Part shown: positions 61,945 to 64,000 of the stretch, in pieces
Position numbering within the stretch: the first letter of the stretch is position 1
How the letters are laid out: each line of letters opens with the position of its first letter
Assembly (NCBI GenBank): GCA_964531095.1
Contig: CAZHED010000011.1
Coordinates: 68,087 to 132,086, forward strand
From: Palsa-1150 sp964531095
Lineage (GTDB): Bacteria; Myxococcota_A; Polyangia; Polyangiales; Polyangiaceae
Direction: 5' to 3'
Length of the DNA stretch: 64,000 bases
Made by a program: the position numbers and the translations under genes
Notes under the pieces: generated by a model
What the model was told of the DNA's origin: nothing
Seen by the model: the letters and a program-made list of their open reading frames with translations, nothing else
Databases searched by the model: none

Positions 61945-62613
61945 ATGGCCCCACACTCCACGCTCACGCGCGACGACGCCGCTCGATTGCCGGTGAGCGT
62001 GCGCCCGCCGGCCGATCGCAGTCGGCTCGCCGTCTACACGGCCATGGGCGCGTCGATCGGCGCCCTTCCCGTTCCCTGGCTGCCCGACTCATTGCTGCGC
62101 CGCGTGCGCGGGGCGCTCGTCCACGACTGCGTCGTACGACACGGCCTCTCGCTGACCCGCGAAGCGCGCGCCATCCTCGCCGAGCCCTCCGGAAGCGAAG
62201 TTCCCCGTGGATTTGCGTCGCAGGCGGTCCGGTACCTCGGCGTGCGACTCGCCGCGCGCGCGCTGGCCCGCTTCGGCCCGATCGGCGCCCTGTGGCCCGT
62301 GCGCGACGCCCTCCGCACTTACGCGCTGGGTCACATGGTGAGCCGGTATCTCGACACCGGGCGGACGGAGCGCGCCGTCCGCATCGACGCCGACGAGGCG
62401 CGGCGTCTGCGCCGTGCGATCGATGGGGCGGTGGCCCGAGCGCTCACCGTCGAGCCATTGCCCGCCGACGAGCCGGTGGCGATCGACGACCAGCGCGACG
62501 CGACGACAGCGCTGGTCGATTGGCTGATCGGCCTCGCGGCGGGCGTTCCCGACCGGTTGATGCGACGGCTCGACGCGGCTTTCGACGACCTGCTCCGAAC
62601 GGCCAATGGCTGA
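61945..62613 (+). CDS. Conserved-looking protein of unknown function
   Basis: 222 aa, Arg/Ala-rich, without signal peptide. A moderately hydrophobic segment (LAVYTAMGASIGALPVPWLPDSLL) near the N-terminus and another (FGPIGALWPVRDALRTYALGHMVSRYL) could be membrane-associated helices; the rest is helical and charged. No family recognised; remote similarity to DUF697-type proteins cannot be shown by eye. Its stop overlaps the proB start by 8 bp, so it is translated with proB. Confidence 0.6.
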   Translation: MAPHSTLTRDDAARLPVSVRPPADRSRLAVYTAMGASIGALPVPWLPDSLLRRVRGALVHDCVVRHGLSLTREARAILAEPSGSEVPRGFASQAVRYLGVRLAARALARFGPIGALWPVRDALRTYALGHMVSRYLDTGRTERAVRIDADEARRLRRAIDGAVARALTVEPLPADEPVAIDDQRDATTALVDWLIGLAAGVPDRLMRRLDAAFDDLLRTANG

Positions 62614-63697
62614 CGAGCGGTCGGTCGTTGCGCGAGCGCGCCGGGTCATCGTCAAGCTCGGGTCGCGCACCCTGGCGAGCGACCCGGGCATCTTCGATCG
62701 CCTGGCGGCGAGCGTTGCGTCACGCCCGGGTGGCGCGTTCGTGGTGGTGTCGAGCGGGGCGATCGCGCTCGGCATGAAGAAGCTCGGATACCGAACGCGG
62801 CCCAAAGAGATCGCCCGGCTCCAGGCGGCGGCCGCGGCCGGGCAATCGCTGCTCATGCGCGCCTACGAAGAAGCGTTCGGGGCACGCGGGCTGACGGTCG
62901 CCCAGGTGCTCCTCACCTACGCCGACCTGGCCGACCGCACACGATCGAACAACGCGCGGGCGGCTCTCGGAGCGCTGATCGAGGCCGGCGCGGTCCCCAT
63001 CCTCAACGAGAACGACTCCGTCGCCGTGGACGAGATCACGTTGGACAACGACCAGCTCGCCGCGATGGTGGCGCCGCTCGTCGACGCCGAGCTAGTGGTC
63101 CTTCTGAGCGACGTCGAAGGCTTGCTCGACGGCGACGGGCGACGAATCGCCGTGGTGCGCGACGTAGCCAGCGAGGCGCTGCCGCACATACGCCGGTCGA
63201 CGAGCGGCGTCGGTAGGGGCGGAATGGCGAGCAAGGTGGAGGCGGCGCGCCGCGCGACCCTCGCGGGAGCCAACGTGGTGGTCGCGGACGGCAGCGCGGC
63301 GGGGGCGCTCGACGGCGTGCTCGCCGGCGACGACGTGGGAACGCTCTTCGTCGCGGCGCGCGACCGCTTGAGCGCGAGAAAATACTGGATCGCCTTCACG
63401 CTGCGTCCGCGCGGCGACCTGGTGCTCGATCGCGGGGCGGTCGAAGCCGTCCTCACGCGGGGCAAGAGCGTTCTTTCGGTGGGCGTGCTCGGCGTCCGAG
63501 GCGACTTTCGGGCGGGGGACGCAGTGCGCATCGTCGACGGCGACGCACGCGAGATCGCCCGAGGCCTCGCCCGGTGTGGCGCCGGCGAGGTGGCCATGGT
63601 CGCCGGCAAGGCACGCGAAGAGCTGCCGGAGGGATTGGCCGAGCTCGCGCTGGTGGTGCACGTCGACGAAATCGTCGTCGGCCTGCATGGAGCTTGA
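62606..63697 (+). CDS. proB: Glutamate 5-kinase
   Basis: 363 aa. The amino-acid-kinase domain has VIVKLGSRTL, VVVSSGAIALGMKKLGY, LNENDSVAVDEI and LVVLLSDVEGL; the GVGRGGMASKVEAA segment corresponds to the conserved GTGGM loop. A C-terminal PUA domain (DLVLDRGAVEAVLTRGKSVL onwards) is present, as in E. coli ProB. It phosphorylates glutamate, the first step of proline synthesis. proA is not in the window. Stop at 63697 lies 57 bp before the 21-bp array. Confidence 0.9.
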   Translation: MADERSVVARARRVIVKLGSRTLASDPGIFDRLAASVASRPGGAFVVVSSGAIALGMKKLGYRTRPKEIARLQAAAAAGQSLLMRAYEEAFGARGLTVAQVLLTYADLADRTRSNNARAALGALIEAGAVPILNENDSVAVDEITLDNDQLAAMVAPLVDAELVVLLSDVEGLLDGDGRRIAVVRDVASEALPHIRRSTSGVGRGGMASKVEAARRATLAGANVVVADGSAAGALDGVLAGDDVGTLFVAARDRLSARKYWIAFTLRPRGDLVLDRGAVEAVLTRGKSVLSVGVLGVRGDFRAGDAVRIVDGDAREIARGLARCGAGEVAMVAGKAREELPEGLAELALVVHVDEIVVGLHGA

Positions 63698-63754
63698 GCG
63701 AGCCCCTGGCGCGTAAGTTCCAACAGACTTGAGCTCGAGCAGGATAAGGGTCGC

Positions 63755-64000
63755 CGGCGTGTCTCCCAACCTCGCCGGCGTATCTCCCAACCTCGCCGGC
63801 GTATCTCCCAACCTCGCCCGCGCATCTCCCAACCTCGCCCGCGCATCTCCCAACCTCGCCCGCGCATCTCCCAACCTCGCCGGCGTATCTCCCAACCTCG
63901 CCCGCGCATCTCCCAACCTCGCCCGCGCATCTCCCAACCTCGCCGGCGTATCTCCCAACCTCGCCCGCGCATCTCCCAACCTCGCCCGCGCATCTCCCAA
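63755..64000. repeat. 21-bp tandem array, at least 11 copies, running off the window
   Basis: Units are nearly perfect and of two kinds: A, GGCGTATCTCCCAACCTCGCC, and B, the same with CGCGCA replacing GGCGTA at the front. Read from 63755 the order is A' A A B B B A B B A B B(partial), so a 63-bp A-B-B super-unit is seen at the right end. A' has one base change. All frames stay open because 21 is a multiple of three, but there is no start or domain. The array continues past the window. Confidence 0.9.

Noticed and set aside
63755..64000. CRISPR array or repeat-protein gene
   Set aside because: No spacers between units and no flanking coding context or start; all frames are open only because the unit length is a multiple of three.
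1..64000. Insertion sequences, prophage, tRNA or rRNA genes
   Set aside because: No transposase, integrase or structural phage gene and no recognisable tRNA or rRNA sequence was seen; a covariance-model scan would be needed to exclude small RNAs.

Overview
The window looks like chromosomal DNA of a myxobacterium, most likely of the Polyangia. It is GC-rich and densely coded, with many short start/stop overlaps. It carries several surface lipoproteins of the type common in that group: long Ser/Gly linkers after a lipobox, a Cys-rich 'GCCD' repeat protein, and an IgGFc-binding-domain protein. Its elongation factor G is of the mitochondrial-like type also found in delta-proteobacteria, planctomycetes and spirochaetes. 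I saw no rRNA, tRNA, insertion sequence, prophage or CRISPR array. The species cannot be named from the sequence.

Layout. (1) 0-3.4 kb: the 5' end of a proline-rich secreted protein, a 21-bp tandem array, and an EF-G gene. (2) 3.4-11.2 kb, minus strand: an envelope operon with a giant AsmA/YdbH-like protein, a YdbL-like (DUF1318) lipoprotein and an exported beta-propeller/TPR protein. (3) 11.4-27.5 kb: single enzymes and lipoproteins (VOC protein, aldo/keto reductase, metallo-beta-lactamase fold, acetyltransferase, PlsC acyltransferase, agmatinase, M14 peptidase, lipase, short-chain dehydrogenase, double-CDGSH protein, trans-aconitate methyltransferase, Cys-rich repeat lipoprotein, small mechanosensitive-channel-like protein). 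(4) 27.8-40.7 kb: a Wzx/Wzy-type exopolysaccharide cluster with a Wzc-like chain-length/ATPase protein, a beta-helix lipoprotein, Wzy, Wzx, two GT4 and one GT2 glycosyltransferases, an initiating sugar-phosphate transferase and Wza. (5) 41.2-59 kb: a porin, an orphan winged-helix regulator, and a large nitrogen-scavenging island. (6) 59.1-64 kb: two lipoproteins, a degenerate ABC-ATPase-like protein, an unknown protein, glutamate 5-kinase (proB), and a second 21-bp tandem array.

The nitrogen island is the main functional story. On the plus strand are biuret hydrolase, a second isochorismatase-fold hydrolase and an NCS2 permease. On the minus strand runs one long unit, ureD-ureAB(fused)-ureC-ureF-ureG-urtA-urtB-urtC-urtD-urtE: a complete urease (without a visible ureE) and a complete urea ABC importer. 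Head-to-head with ureD is allophanate hydrolase (atzF) plus a cupin. Together they should take biuret to allophanate and on to ammonia and CO2, and import and hydrolyse urea. Agmatinase at 18.7 kb is a further possible internal source of urea.

Unusual sequence features are the two 21-bp-period arrays near the window ends, a 62-bp sequence present twice in inverted orientation (24.4 and 38.5 kb, the second copy at the start of wza), and a long hairpin between convergent genes at 59.1 kb. At protein level, several members have lost or changed key motifs: the Wzc-like ATPase, the ABC-like ATPase, and a lipoprotein whose haem motif is CX10CH.
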